DNA of 64,000 bases from assembly GCA_963742725.1 (NCBI GenBank), contig CAVUMX010000003.1:1-64000 (forward strand), given 5' to 3'. Each line of letters opens with the position of its first letter. The first letter of the stretch is position 1. The notes beneath the pieces were generated by a model, which did no database searches, was not told the DNA's origin, and saw only the letters and a list, made by a program, of their open reading frames with translations. Position numbers and translations under genes: made by a program. Positions 15,001 to 20,150 of this stretch are shown piece by piece. Source of the stretch: CAVVAL01 sp963742725. GTDB taxonomy: Bacteria; Actinomycetota; Actinomycetes; Mycobacteriales; Cryptosporangiaceae.

Positions 15001-18000
15001 CGGTACCGGCCGTGTGCCTGGGCCGCGTGATGGGACGCAGCCGGGGTCGGCGACCGGGTCCGCGCAGACCGGGCCGGCTCCGGCCGATCCTGGGGACCTG
15101 AGGCATCCCGATCGGATCAGTTACGTGCAGTGGCTCGACGATCTCGTGCAGAATCGGCCCGAGTTCTTCTCGGCAGGTCCGGGCAACAACAAGTCCAAGC
15201 CCGCAGAGTTGAAGGGCGGGTATATCGCTGAGTTGACCCGGCTGGTGACCACGCCGGGTGCGCCGCGGCGTAGCGACACGGAACTCGGCCGGATGCTGAA
15301 TCCGCAGCAACCGATCAGTAGTCCCACGATTAAAATCTGGATGGCGGAGAACAATCTGGCATGGCCGCAGGGTACCGGCCGTGTGCCTGGGCCGAGTTAC
15401 GGAACGCAGCCGGGGCCGACGACGGGGTCCGCGCAGACTGGGCCGGTTCCGACCGATCCTGGGGACCTGAGGCATCCCGATCGGATCAATTACCTCCAGT
15501 GGCTCGACGATCTCGTGCAGAATCGGCCCGAGTTCTTCTCGGCAGGCCCGGGCAACAACAAGGCTAAGCCCGCAGAGTTGAAGGGCGGGTACATCGCCGA
15601 GTTGACCCGGCTGACCACGCCGGGTGCGCCGCGGCGTAGCGACACGGAACTCGGCCGGATGCTGAATCCGCAGCAACCGATCCCTCGGGGTACGGTCAAG
15701 AACTGGATGGACGAGAACGGTCTGGTCGGCACGCAGTCGGGCGGGGTTGGGTCCACTGGATCCATGTCCAATAACATGCAAGGACCGCCGGCAGTGGATA
15801 CTGCCGACAATGCGAATCCTGATCGAGCGTACTACTTGGCGACACTGCAACAGTTGTCGCAGGGTGGGCATTTCCAGATGACTCAGCAGGGGCTCGTGTG
15901 GTCGCCCATTGCCCAGAATCTGTATATGGCCGAGCTCGCGCGGTTGATTGCAACGAGTGGTGCACAGCCGCGCTCTGCGGACGAGCTTGGGTTCCTGTTG
16001 AATCCGTACAGCCCGGTGCCCGGCTCTCTGGTGCAGCATTGGATACAGGCAAACCACATTGTTGGGCCGACGGCGTCGGTGAACGCCCAAGGTGATGCGC
16101 CAGTGGGCGTTGGCACTAACCTGCCAACCGCGGACACGGATGCTGGCTCGCCGATGCAGGACATGGAGAACGCAGGGTTGTCGCAGCCTGATAACCCGAT
16201 TGTTATCGATGGTGCGCCGGTGCCGGTCACGCAGTCGGTTGATCTGACGGCGGGTTCGTTTACCGGGAACCGGATGTCGGGCGGGGTGTCTGCGTCTCAG
16301 GTTGATTCGGCGTCGGTGAGTTCGGTGCAGGGGTCTGGGTCGGGATCGGCGCCGGCGACGGCGGTGGATAAGGGTAAGGGTAAGGCGGTTGAGGGGTCGC
16401 CGTCGCCGTCGGTGGTTCCGGTGAGTCCGAGTGAGGCTGCTCGTCGGACGACGAATGCGTCGGAGGGGTCGAGTCGGGCGCCGGATCCGCAGGTGTTGGT
16501 GCGGGATGTTTTGAGTGATGACCAGGTTCGGAATGTGTTGCGGCCGAATGTTGGTGATGGGGTGGATTCTGCCGGTGGGCTGGCGTCGGCGTTGGAGCAG
16601 CAGGCTGATTTGTTGTCGCATTACAACGCCGCGCAGCAGCAGGTGGGTGGGGGGTCCCCGCATAGCGGTAGTGACAGTGGTGGGGGTTCACCTGACGTGC
16701 CGGTGTTGAGCACTGGTGACGGCGAGTCTTCGCAGCCGCCGGTGGTGGCGTCGCCGGAGACGGTGCAGGACATGCAGATCGACGTTGATGGTCAGACGGC
16801 GTCACAGTTTGAGGCTGCGGATGAGCGGCATCCGGCTCGGATCCAGTACTGGGCGAGCTACCGGGAGTTGCAGCGTACTCACCCGGCGCAGTTCCCGGAT
16901 GTGAACTCCAAGCAAAGGTACAAGTTCGGCGCGGATGTGCTCGAGCTCATGGAACAGGAGGCCGTGCGGATCGACGCAAGTCCCACCTACCGATCGGGTG
17001 CGGACATCGTCAAGCTGCTGGTACCTGATGGTGTCAAGCCGGTAGGCAAAAACACAGTTACTGCTTGGCTTAAGGCGGCCAGGACGGTACCTGCCTCGGC
17101 TATCAATTACGCAAGTCAGGCGTCCGGTTCTGGGGTTCGGCCGGATCCGCACGTGGTAGTGGTGGTCGACGCGGACTTGTTGCCTTGGGTGTCGAATATG
17201 GACGGTTCGGCGGGCGAGGTTCTGGACGCAATCCAGCAAGCCTTCCCGAACGAGGCTCCGGCAGTTCTCACGGAGAGGGTGCGGACTGCTGGGAACATCA
17301 ATTCCACGGTGAACCGGTTCCCGATCACGATCACGACGTCGCCTGCAGATATGGCGTGGCGTGCTGCCCAGCATCGGGTGGAGTTCCAGATCGCCGCGAG
17401 CCTCGTCAGTACTGGAGGTGACATGCTCGTCGCGGCTGAGGTGGCGCGGTGGTTGGGTAATCAGTTGGGCGTGGGGCGGACCACCGGGCTTCCCGCAGCG
17501 GGACCGTTGCACGACGTCGCGATGGAGAACAACGGTGAGTCCTCGGGCACGAGTGATCTGGTCGATGAGGAGCTGGTCGAGATGCAGCCGGTGGAGGATT
17601 CGCCGGCTCAGCAGCCCTTGACGCTTCAGCCGCCGATCCAGCAGCACCCTGTGCCGGAGGCTCCGCCGACGCCGACGCCGTCTTCGTCCGACACCGATCG
17701 ACCGAGCCGGCCGCCGGTGGTGACCATCCCGACGTCGGACATTAGCCGGATCCTGGAAGGGCTGGACGACGTCGTGGAAGGCGATGGTGAGATCGTCGAG
17801 GGTGACAGTGAGATCGTCGAGGGCGACGAGGTGGTCTCGGAGGCTTCGCGGCCTGTGGCTTCGCGGCCCCGTCCGGTGTGGGAGCAAGCTTGGGCGCGGG
17901 CTGGTGATACCGGCAACGATGAGGATTACGAGCTGCCGGTGATCGAGTTCGATGTGGCCGATCCGGATGTCACTGTCGCGAACATCCTTCCGCCGGGAAC

Positions 18001-18091
18001 AGGTTCCACGAAGTCCGGTCCTGGCTCGACGAAGCACAAGCCGAAGGCCAAGAACGACGAGAACAAGGACGAGGGCGAGCGTTCGGCTTAG
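2..18091 (+). CDS. Giant modular exported-toxin-like protein, 5'-truncated by window edge
   Basis: The frame is open from the first bases (no stop before GTG 35), so the N-terminus lies outside the window; more than 6,000 residues are visible, numbered here from GTG 35. It is built from recurring modules: an approximately 95-residue domain with an N-S-x-x-N-x-F core (six copies), a 150-180-residue domain ending in a DVQSWVDAAL-like helix (three), an EAARR...VLRP...ASAL module (four), and about 20 copies of a 75-90-residue HP-R-Y...ELG-LLNP...TIKxW module. One protein-glutaminase-like catalytic domain sits near residues 2070-2400. Linkers are acidic or Ser/Gly-rich and carry three KRPR motifs. 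No transmembrane segment is evident. It ends 70 bp before the mycosin-like gene on the same strand, so a type VII substrate role is likely but inferred. Architecture and length fit actinobacterial polymorphic-toxin giants. Confidence 0.85.
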   Translation: MSNANGSSQHSVEPVGVAHVRDLIEVLRGPADHRLVTSRDVIDLVKLVGAVKKAGDPVTLADLQAAFSSDAEIGSGDTGLSPQARVPMVLDANSRPVGFEIPMMTGAKNEVREHLGAVFGKLSDASLDELFVEAVKTNTGRNNFGITIGGSTPNVVALNEITYAVAVYLHENRTDPNTSVVASNLARAMGLDRNILPAMGAGGAPETGTGNLPQNSGESSNSGGAPDLSNMEIIDTDGSFGFVFVDDGSLGGFGGSRLDALFDSTDGQVIAGVVGGGGRVSLSVLSNALRALPDLARVQLEPFVAAGLSMVEEGGEVFYWLPHVDRRGDGGRGVYETAVFNRFRPDLRSSGGPITVSRDGGLVNGGGGGVSGVSFTAGDVEFFVDEIVRLEGAGGVPPSLVALGELLYPFGPVALSTVRSWVDLALARRSVTPSGGSGSGSGLGSVSPAPPSPSATPLATSPVPSSVASVASVASVLEGESEAGGVDAGDDVVLSPVGESMDLDSSPGSPVSGGGGDLFGSGSELEEMSLDSAPDVTTGAEGLVDPVDGDAVGGGSEGAGSESDMAELEAELEAELEGGVEPGVGIGVVETPVQGGSKRPAEESEGESGTSSGPALKRPRTVGVGSSTGSSGPSLYETAMAWSDLARAAATQDPAYQAYLRDVLVPAVAAGQAVDLRLYREELQRLSSAYQPGAWSLQEFGELLNPLHPLSVDIVTYLGNSQGSDVRNPNDAGGSSSTDTTSAQQYDLVDDRHPDRARHLSKLERYEELYPSAFPVGQHRSRNAARFSSEAFDTLLAELERLVKSPGSQYMSDANLGKLLSPRSPIYSSTIGKWRKKYGIQWVPNTGTGVQQVSTSTATDATAAAASSVVEDSSAQNAMDDSQLQGSPIDPIADSLNVDVEPGSLSDMESGSVSDDIRLDKGKSKESGAVQSSASAFVPVSLAEAARRSNNAGEGTSSVPEPMLLVNEGLSDRQIENVLRPEYGDAVESTGGLASALANQAEALEQFNEAMTVLPDNSLPDGGSSEASVVSPGGLEGMQIDDLQIDGDAQFAVDDAGHPARQQYLADLAALQLRVPEQFPATRTTGRGIFGPDVLVLYRHEFLRLTSEGALDIPNDALAALLDPVYPPNINFGHWRDGVLSWPAEWWGDPADGRNPARARFVADVVALRDGSLGEFVVGGAFGDRAVELFRLELTRLTVQGAPQRSSVELAALLDSGGSVSAAQVDAWLAEIERDLAAWPDPLDARNPERARYLADLDALWRARPEQFQSGRGKPYGQSAAALYGREAARIVLAGKYKGISDADLGRALDPNRPVGQQTAHNYRKAIRPPAGQTASLTVSSGGTVGGTGAGSGPVGGKGKAVEEESSSVVPVTPSEAARRVTNALEGSSRAPDPQVFVRDVLTDDQVRNVLRPNVGDGVDSADGVASALEQQADLLSHYNATTQQQLPQQVGGVSVASPGVLEDMQVDDLQVGGDARFAADHDDHPVSGEFVVGGVLGDRATELFRFELMRLTGMGAPQRSSAELAALLDSGGSVSAAQVDAWLAEIERDLAAWPDPLDARNPERARYLADLDALWRARPEQFQTGRGKPYGQSAAALYGREAARIVLAGKYKGISDADLGRALDPNRPVARHTAHKYRKAIRPPAALTVDPPASSGTGGAPSDAVRDVSGAGGSVVSGSVRDRLMVRFPEFADAGSVGRLDALVGEAVFINSGRNRFEVILDGSPQPNGVVLDAISYQVAEFLHVNRGVLPAEELTARASELADSLGRANGIPPAAGAGGAPLSIKPEGPVVEPHSVPVEAAPALDGKAKVVADAFSGEVSNLPVGSSEAAFVDEASAVVELLSVRDRLVLRFGKLSDGRLADLEAQAVFLNSGRNRFELTFDGSRSDRDVFNDITFAVAEFLQVNPEALTGEALEIAASDYARELGEAAGLPTSEGAGGAHDTWPRNIPQNNGESSGTSEELNSPNMEIVDDGALSVGGLVALATQIRDLLSEGTIDTSEVLALLHRTGGNPDSVSDLEAAFAAAGFGSLAEVLSTAVEEGRLTSDDYTRILEPLGYAHVLTTDAMLPPPPRTAAAPNTSPATLPAVRAFAQGLHELISTGQIELALAQVAKADRAFRVLQPIVTAYSEMFGGRNIIDDLQSAAPPLAGYVEYLFGHASQQPVTLQQAQNWFNELSNVTVDHFVLGELPLPVQHPEDGCQYRAHIWSMKLMQLGAMPHKIIVARENPPLTIKSTVARGATDDNPLPVQWGYHIAPTLQVLGPDGPQWMVFDLAMGKGLLTADQWLQEMGINPGDYLETRGSLEEVEQGISDHKALNPHQWTSRGFPSGTPVVVITDVHAYGFPGSLYTGPDLAYTDAFARSGEDGYVGYVLEAGRRKYVRTIWQQIGLATATGQLNNEELLYANLMNTFASELQTLHELNVLWGEPHLIDTLFALLPNHIVDVANVFGLDLATYAHLLGTDTGMPSIAVTPGPSAMDVSYAPAPTTSSVGNGTASWDTLVLAEDGYLSWVQNMDGSAGEVLAALLEVFPSLTVLEIAPYLHTAYGLNSSLNQFPITLSTTPTDLAIRAAEHRFIFQIAASLVSTGGDTHLAAEVAQWLGSQLGVRRTTGLPAGGPLPDVVMENNGESSGTSEVLDSSNMEIVDEDVVEVPHGGGGMPTAGTPLDALLGSETGQRLLPMLINGAALADFAAILNLSEDAARVDLAPYVAAGVEKWETGSDTMYYIPRARSSEDDTHFDRVLGLSAGGGLVDEHGAFTPQAVRLFVDRIAQLQTELRELPPSLNVVARLVYPIGTVDLSDVQSWVDAALTSPVATPPTVAAPTTTTPPTTTTPPTTTTPPTTTTPPTTTTPPTTTTPPTTTTPPTTTTPPTSAPASVASVLEGLEELAQTRPDATEAGLFDVAEDEEQQDVGGGQGPQLAVQTTGLTGPGSNVVEADVDLDSGATSVDMDPASSDAEAAESGSDMADLEAELEAALIISVGEEQQDIGGLPDPRWVSPVRTAQLTSPEADVADVDVEMGLETDSVDTDGLFGSESGESDVEVGRPAKRPRTMDVGSSAAELSGAVPPWVGVLAAQDSLYAAYLERVAAAAGDGVVPSVALQRAELHRLAAAYPGWSLAELGVLLNPFSPLSVDAVTYFGTSVPSSVGPRRIVGDGQSRENENENENENENADENENAGADENENAGPVENAGGSQGTDANPTQDTSESVGESAQTRPDAGDAGLFADTSADVEMRLDADDIGTARDGGDLVGDLESALDAISPWSPGQVSESGSSSLSGFEATFEATMQDEGAASEPEGESVPTDPGDPTHPGRINYVQWLNDLVQRQPDLLRTGPGVSKRIPQEAKSGYVAELTRLVTTPGAPRRSDTELGRMLNPQKPIQGNTIKIWMTDNNLVWPQIALVSYGQPPAGQLASTTGSAQTGRVPTDPGDLTHPDRISYVQWLNDLVQNRPEFFSAGPGSNKAKPAELKGGYIAELTRLVTTPGAPRRIYTELGQMLNPQQPVPGPTIKVWMTENQLAWPQVAGPSSGPRYGTQPGSATGSAQTGPVPTDPGDLRHPDRISYVQWLNDLVQNRPEFFWAGPGNNRSKPAELKSGYIAELTRLLTSPGAPQRNYSELGQMLNPQKPIPSGTVKNWMDESGLVAPGSIDGPQAMWSGSAVTADASAMFGVFSTQSGGIGSTGSTSNNMQGPPVVDAADIAHPDRAYFLATLQQLYQGGHFQMSQYGPLWSPIVQNLYVAELARLIATSGTQVRSADELGFLLDPYSPVPGSLVQHWIQVNHIVGPTASVNAQGDAPVGVGTNPTADSPIVIDDAPVPVTQTVDLTADSSTGNRTSGVVSASQVEPASVVSDEVDESGESSGDEGSPSPLPTRTFMDLTGDSPVVTVEVIGSEDLGGVDSGSSTQVVGGIDQVLDGSPGSVQGSGSGSAPVTAVDKGKGRAVEGASSSPVPVSPSEPGGGTQQGAASGSEQTGPVPTDPGDSHHPKRIHYLAWLNNLEQHRPELFPTGSKKIMKKDPLLKAGYIAELTRLITTPNAPRRSRLQLGWMLNPQEPINQYTILKWMVQNSLVWPGHAGSLPVPQYGVWPGSATGSAQAAPVPGDPGDSTHPDRIIYVQWINDLAQQRPELFQTGRGVNVHPELRAAYIAELTRLMAMPNAPRRTFTELGEMLNPQVPIPVPTVKTWMAANNLAWPDATSLSSRPSVGTNPISDNPIVVDGAPVPVTQSVDLTVGSVQGSGSAPVTAVDKGKGKAVEGSPSPSVVPVSPSEAARRTTNASEGSSRAPDPQVLVRDVLSDDQVRNVLRPNVGDGVDSAGGLASALEQQADLLSHYNATQQQHQPGGGGFQPGVVDNAVSPQDSMDTGDDGQTASQFEAADERHPARIQYWASYRELQRTHPAQFPDVNSKQRAKFGADVLRIMEQEAVRIDASPTYRSGADIAKLLVPDGAKPVGTGKVVQWLKAARTVPASAINYASQASGSGVRPDPHAVVVVDADLLPWVSNMDGSAGEVLDAIQQAFPNQNPAVLTEAVRTAGNINSTVNQFPITITTSPADMAWRAAQHRVEFQIAASLVTTGGAMTSAAEVAQSLGSQLGVRRTTGLPAAGPLHDVAMENNGESSGTSEVLDSSNMEIVDEDVVEVPHGGGGMPTAGTPLDALLGSETGQRLLPWLIHGAVLAELAGSLGVSEDTARDVMLPYLAAGVETWESDGETLYYIPRARPSGSDDAYLDRVNALANSGSLLDEQGAFTPTAEQLFISEIARLRDEPGGLPPSLTAVARLVVPGGTPDLSDVQSWVDAALTSPVTTPPTVAAPTPQAIPVVTTPMLTSALDALSPWSPGQVSESGSSGLSGFEATFEATMQDEGAASESEGESDRPLKRPRLGDAGGSDSARFEVSGQSGSAMGSEQAAPVPTDPGDPTHPDRINYEQWLNDLAQRRPELFRTGPGVSTPPELKSGYMAELTRLVTTPGAPRRNFTELAHMLNSQQPIGSPTIKIWMAENNLAWPHGTGRVPGPRDGTQPGSATGSAQTGPAPADPGDLRHPDRISYVQWLDDLVQNRPEFFSAGPGNNKSKPAELKGGYIAELTRLVTTPGAPRRSDTELGRMLNPQQPISSPTIKIWMAENNLAWPQGTGRVPGPSYGTQPGPTTGSAQTGPVPTDPGDLRHPDRINYLQWLDDLVQNRPEFFSAGPGNNKAKPAELKGGYIAELTRLTTPGAPRRSDTELGRMLNPQQPIPRGTVKNWMDENGLVGTQSGGVGSTGSMSNNMQGPPAVDTADNANPDRAYYLATLQQLSQGGHFQMTQQGLVWSPIAQNLYMAELARLIATSGAQPRSADELGFLLNPYSPVPGSLVQHWIQANHIVGPTASVNAQGDAPVGVGTNLPTADTDAGSPMQDMENAGLSQPDNPIVIDGAPVPVTQSVDLTAGSFTGNRMSGGVSASQVDSASVSSVQGSGSGSAPATAVDKGKGKAVEGSPSPSVVPVSPSEAARRTTNASEGSSRAPDPQVLVRDVLSDDQVRNVLRPNVGDGVDSAGGLASALEQQADLLSHYNAAQQQVGGGSPHSGSDSGGGSPDVPVLSTGDGESSQPPVVASPETVQDMQIDVDGQTASQFEAADERHPARIQYWASYRELQRTHPAQFPDVNSKQRYKFGADVLELMEQEAVRIDASPTYRSGADIVKLLVPDGVKPVGKNTVTAWLKAARTVPASAINYASQASGSGVRPDPHVVVVVDADLLPWVSNMDGSAGEVLDAIQQAFPNEAPAVLTERVRTAGNINSTVNRFPITITTSPADMAWRAAQHRVEFQIAASLVSTGGDMLVAAEVARWLGNQLGVGRTTGLPAAGPLHDVAMENNGESSGTSDLVDEELVEMQPVEDSPAQQPLTLQPPIQQHPVPEAPPTPTPSSSDTDRPSRPPVVTIPTSDISRILEGLDDVVEGDGEIVEGDSEIVEGDEVVSEASRPVASRPRPVWEQAWARAGDTGNDEDYELPVIEFDVADPDVTVANILPPGTGSTKSGPGSTKHKPKAKNDENKDEGERSA
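6250..7230 (+). other. Protein-glutaminase (deamidase)-like domain inside the giant protein
   Basis: Within the giant frame, residues about 2070-2400 contain a Cys in EDGCQYRAH (residue 2190), a His in QWGYHIAP (2243) and an Asp in WMVFDLA (2262). The order and spacing match the Cys-His-Asp triad of the protein-glutaminase/toxin-deamidase family, which converts protein Gln to Glu. It is the only module in the protein present once and without a neighbouring paralogue. No adjacent immunity gene is visible. The triad is read directly; activity is inferred. Confidence 0.7.
8466..8612 (+). repeat. 18-bp tandem repeat encoding TTTTPP x8
   Basis: Eight perfect copies of an 18-bp unit (acg acg acg ccg ccg aca in phase) encode a Thr/Pro spacer between two domains of the giant protein. 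Perfect repetition at third positions indicates recent slippage expansion and probable length variation between strains. It looks like an extended linker of the kind used in surface or secreted proteins. Confidence 0.9.
9475..9575 (+). repeat. GAGAAC hexamer repeat encoding Glu-Asn runs
   Basis: A run of gagaac hexamers with interspersed gcggac and gcgggc units encodes a poly(Glu-Asn) stretch interrupted by Ala-Asp/Gly in the giant protein. It is a low-complexity acidic linker and another likely slippage-variable site. Confidence 0.85.
9770..17540 (+). repeat. Large internal tandem duplication within the giant gene (about 9.77-13.85 kb and 14.46-17.54 kb)
   Basis: Two long segments carry the same modules in the same order: a SPWSPGQVSESGSS linker, three DPGD-HPDR modules, an AYxLATLQQL module, a PIVID-APVPVTQ linker, a DKGKGKAVEG linker, an EAARR module, an ADERHPARIQYW module, a VDADLLPWVSNMDGS domain and the MENNGESSGTS linker. 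The first copy has extra material at about 11.5-12.6 kb holding two more modules. Several stretches are near identical at DNA level, which points to duplication by recombination. Confidence 0.75.
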
Positions 18092-18161
18092 CTCGACCGC
18101 AGTGGCGGGTTTTGGGGAGGCGACCGATGACCCCCTGACCCCGCCACTGCGTAGTCGGTGT

Positions 18162-20150
18162 ATGACATCGAACTCTGAGACTCCAGCGGACGGTGCGACC
18201 CCGCGGAACCGTCCGCCTCGCTCGTCCCGTGTCCTGCGCCGCAGCGTCGGCGCGGTCCTGATGGCGATGGCGCTGGTCGGCGGGGGAGTCGTGGCGGCTG
18301 CCCCCGCCCAGGCCGAACTGCCGCAGCCCAAGTACACCTACTACCGGGTACGTAGTCACTACGACCGCCTGCCGGAATCGGTCCACAAGATCGCGGCCCG
18401 GTACCTGCGTGACAGCAGGCGGTACCGCGAGATCTTCGCGCTCAACAAGAGGCGACTACAGCCCGACGGCACCCGCATGACCCATGACACCGAGCTCCAC
18501 GTCGGCTGGCTGCTGATCCTGCCGAATGACGCGAAGCACAACGACTTGAAGTACGGCGCGCTCGGGTGCTGCCAGAAGGTCGTCGAGATCAAGACCGTCC
18601 GGAAGGTCGTCAACGGCAAGGTCATCATCACGAAGATCTCGGTCGTGCGGGAGGGTATCCCGGCCGACCAGGCCGTGAAGAAGGTCGTGATCGTGGGCCC
18701 GAAGACGGCCGTGGCCAGGCAGGCGGCGCCGAAGAAGGCCGTCAAGAAGCCTACCCCTGCCACGCGGACGAAGGTCTCGAGCCCCAAGAAGGTGCCGCCG
18801 GCCCAGGCCAAGGCGCCGGCAAAGGCGCCGAACGGCGTCGTGGTTCCTCCGGCGAAGCTGCCGGAACCGAAGCAGCCCGCTACGCAGTCGTGCGTGAAGC
18901 CGTCGAAGACGGTGCTGAAGGACATGCCGTGGTCGGAGAAGCGGCTCGACTCCAGACGGGTGTGGTCGCTGACCCAGGGCCAGGGCGTCACCGTGGCCGT
19001 CGTCGACTCCGGTGTGGACGCCGACGCGCCGCAGCTCAAGGGCAAGGTGCTCACCGGCGTCAACACAGACAACGACAGCACCCGTGCTGACGACGACTGC
19101 GCAGGTACCGGCACGTTCGCTGCTGGCATCATCGCGGCCCAGCCGACCAAGGGCATCGGGTTCGCGGGCGTCGCGCCGGGCGCGACGGTGCTGCCGGTCA
19201 AGTACACGACATCGGACAGCGCGGGCACGGGCTCGCTGGCCCGGGCGATCCGTGCGTCAGTGGACGGCGGCGCGAAGGTGGTCAACGTATCGGTCGACAG
19301 CCTGGACTCCAGCGATCTTCTCGAGGGCGCCGTGGACTATGCGACCAGCAAGGACGTCTTGCTGGTCGTGGGTGTGCCCACCGAAGCGGCGGCGGCCAAG
19401 GCTAAGACGTACCTGGCCAAGTTCCCACAGGTGCTCACGGTCGGTTCGATCGGGTCGGATGGCACGCCGGTCGGATCGGCGAACGGTTTCCGCGTCGATC
19501 TGGTCGCTCCTGGTACGGACCTGGTCAGCCTCAGCCGTGGCGAGGGCCACGTGCAGGGCAGCGATTCCAACGCGGCGCCGTTCGCCACGGGCGTGGCCGC
19601 GCTGGTCCGTTCGTACTTCCCGACACTTACGGCGGAGCAGGTGAGGAAGCGTCTGCTGCTGACAGCTGACGAGACCACCGGTTCGCAGGTCGGTTCCGGA
19701 GTGGTGAACCCGTACGCCGCGGTGACGACAGTCATCCCGTCGGAGAACAACCCGGTCAAGGTCGTGAGCACTCCGGCACCGGAGGCTCCGGAGTACACCC
19801 TCACGGCCGGTGCTCCTGATGAGACCGCCGCCGCTCGGAGTACCGCGCTGCTGTTCACGTTGATCCTGCTCGGCGTTGGGCTGGTGCTGGCCGTGGTGGC
19901 GTTCGCCCTGCCGCGTGGTCGCCGTCGTAAGTGGCGTCCGAGCGGGGTCGACCTGGCGCCGCGCGAGGATTCGACGTCGGTGCGCGCCGTGGTGCCCGCG
20001 GTGGACGGGGACGTTACGGAGCCGGCCCCGGAGGCCGAGGTCCTGGAACCAGTCATGACAGCTGCGCCAGCGCGTGAGATCCCCAGCATGGGCGACCTCA
20101 CGCACGTGTCCCGCAGCGAGGCCCTCGGACGAGGCGAGGACGTGCGGTGA
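18162..20150 (+). CDS. mycP: Mycosin-like membrane subtilisin homologue with LysM-type domain; catalytic His replaced
   Basis: About 662 residues. The start ATG at 18162 gives a proper signal peptide (about residues 27-51, ending APAQA). A LysM-like segment follows (about 59-115), then a Lys/Pro-rich linker, a subtilase domain (about 260-530) and a C-terminal membrane helix (about 564-584) with an Arg-rich cytoplasmic start. This is the layout of MycP mycosins of ESX systems plus an added LysM part. The Asp (DSG, D282) and Ser (SDSNAAP, S469) positions are kept. The usual DCxGHGT motif reads DCAGTGT, so the His is Thr316 and the protein is probably not a normal protease. MycP proteins also have a non-proteolytic role in stabilising the ESX membrane complex. 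The stop overlaps the eccC start by 4 nt. Confidence 0.85.
   Translation: MTSNSETPADGATPRNRPPRSSRVLRRSVGAVLMAMALVGGGVVAAAPAQAELPQPKYTYYRVRSHYDRLPESVHKIAARYLRDSRRYREIFALNKRRLQPDGTRMTHDTELHVGWLLILPNDAKHNDLKYGALGCCQKVVEIKTVRKVVNGKVIITKISVVREGIPADQAVKKVVIVGPKTAVARQAAPKKAVKKPTPATRTKVSSPKKVPPAQAKAPAKAPNGVVVPPAKLPEPKQPATQSCVKPSKTVLKDMPWSEKRLDSRRVWSLTQGQGVTVAVVDSGVDADAPQLKGKVLTGVNTDNDSTRADDDCAGTGTFAAGIIAAQPTKGIGFAGVAPGATVLPVKYTTSDSAGTGSLARAIRASVDGGAKVVNVSVDSLDSSDLLEGAVDYATSKDVLLVVGVPTEAAAAKAKTYLAKFPQVLTVGSIGSDGTPVGSANGFRVDLVAPGTDLVSLSRGEGHVQGSDSNAAPFATGVAALVRSYFPTLTAEQVRKRLLLTADETTGSQVGSGVVNPYAAVTTVIPSENNPVKVVSTPAPEAPEYTLTAGAPDETAAARSTALLFTLILLGVGLVLAVVAFALPRGRRRKWRPSGVDLAPREDSTSVRAVVPAVDGDVTEPAPEAEVLEPVMTAAPAREIPSMGDLTHVSRSEALGRGEDVR

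Larger units (their letters stand above)
1880..17080 (+). repeat. About 20 dispersed HTH-like 75-90-residue protein modules
   Basis: Copies follow the pattern HP-x-R-x-x-Y...L..L...F..G...Y.AEL.RL...RS..ELG.LLNP..P....TIK.W. Approximate starts are 1880, 2240, 3160, 3450, 3720, 4450 (partial), 4670, 9180, 9910, 10290, 10650, 11085, 11930, 12290, 13105, 14725, 15090, 15455, 15800 and 16815. The C-terminal half reads like a helix-turn-helix (ELG - turn - TIKxWM). Neighbouring copies in the DPGD-HPDR subfamily are near identical in DNA, so recent expansion is likely. Whether they bind nucleic acid is unknown. Confidence 0.6.

Noticed and set aside
13100..16663. Very long minus-strand open frame (about 1,187 codons) and similar ones inside the giant gene
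   Set aside because: It mirrors the repeated, codon-biased plus-strand gene, gives low-complexity Arg/His-rich sequence, and has no ribosome site or family signal.
17952..18161. Longer N-terminus for the mycosin-like protein starting inside the giant gene
   Set aside because: It would overlap the giant gene in another frame with Arg-rich sequence and bury the signal peptide; ATG 18162 is a better start.
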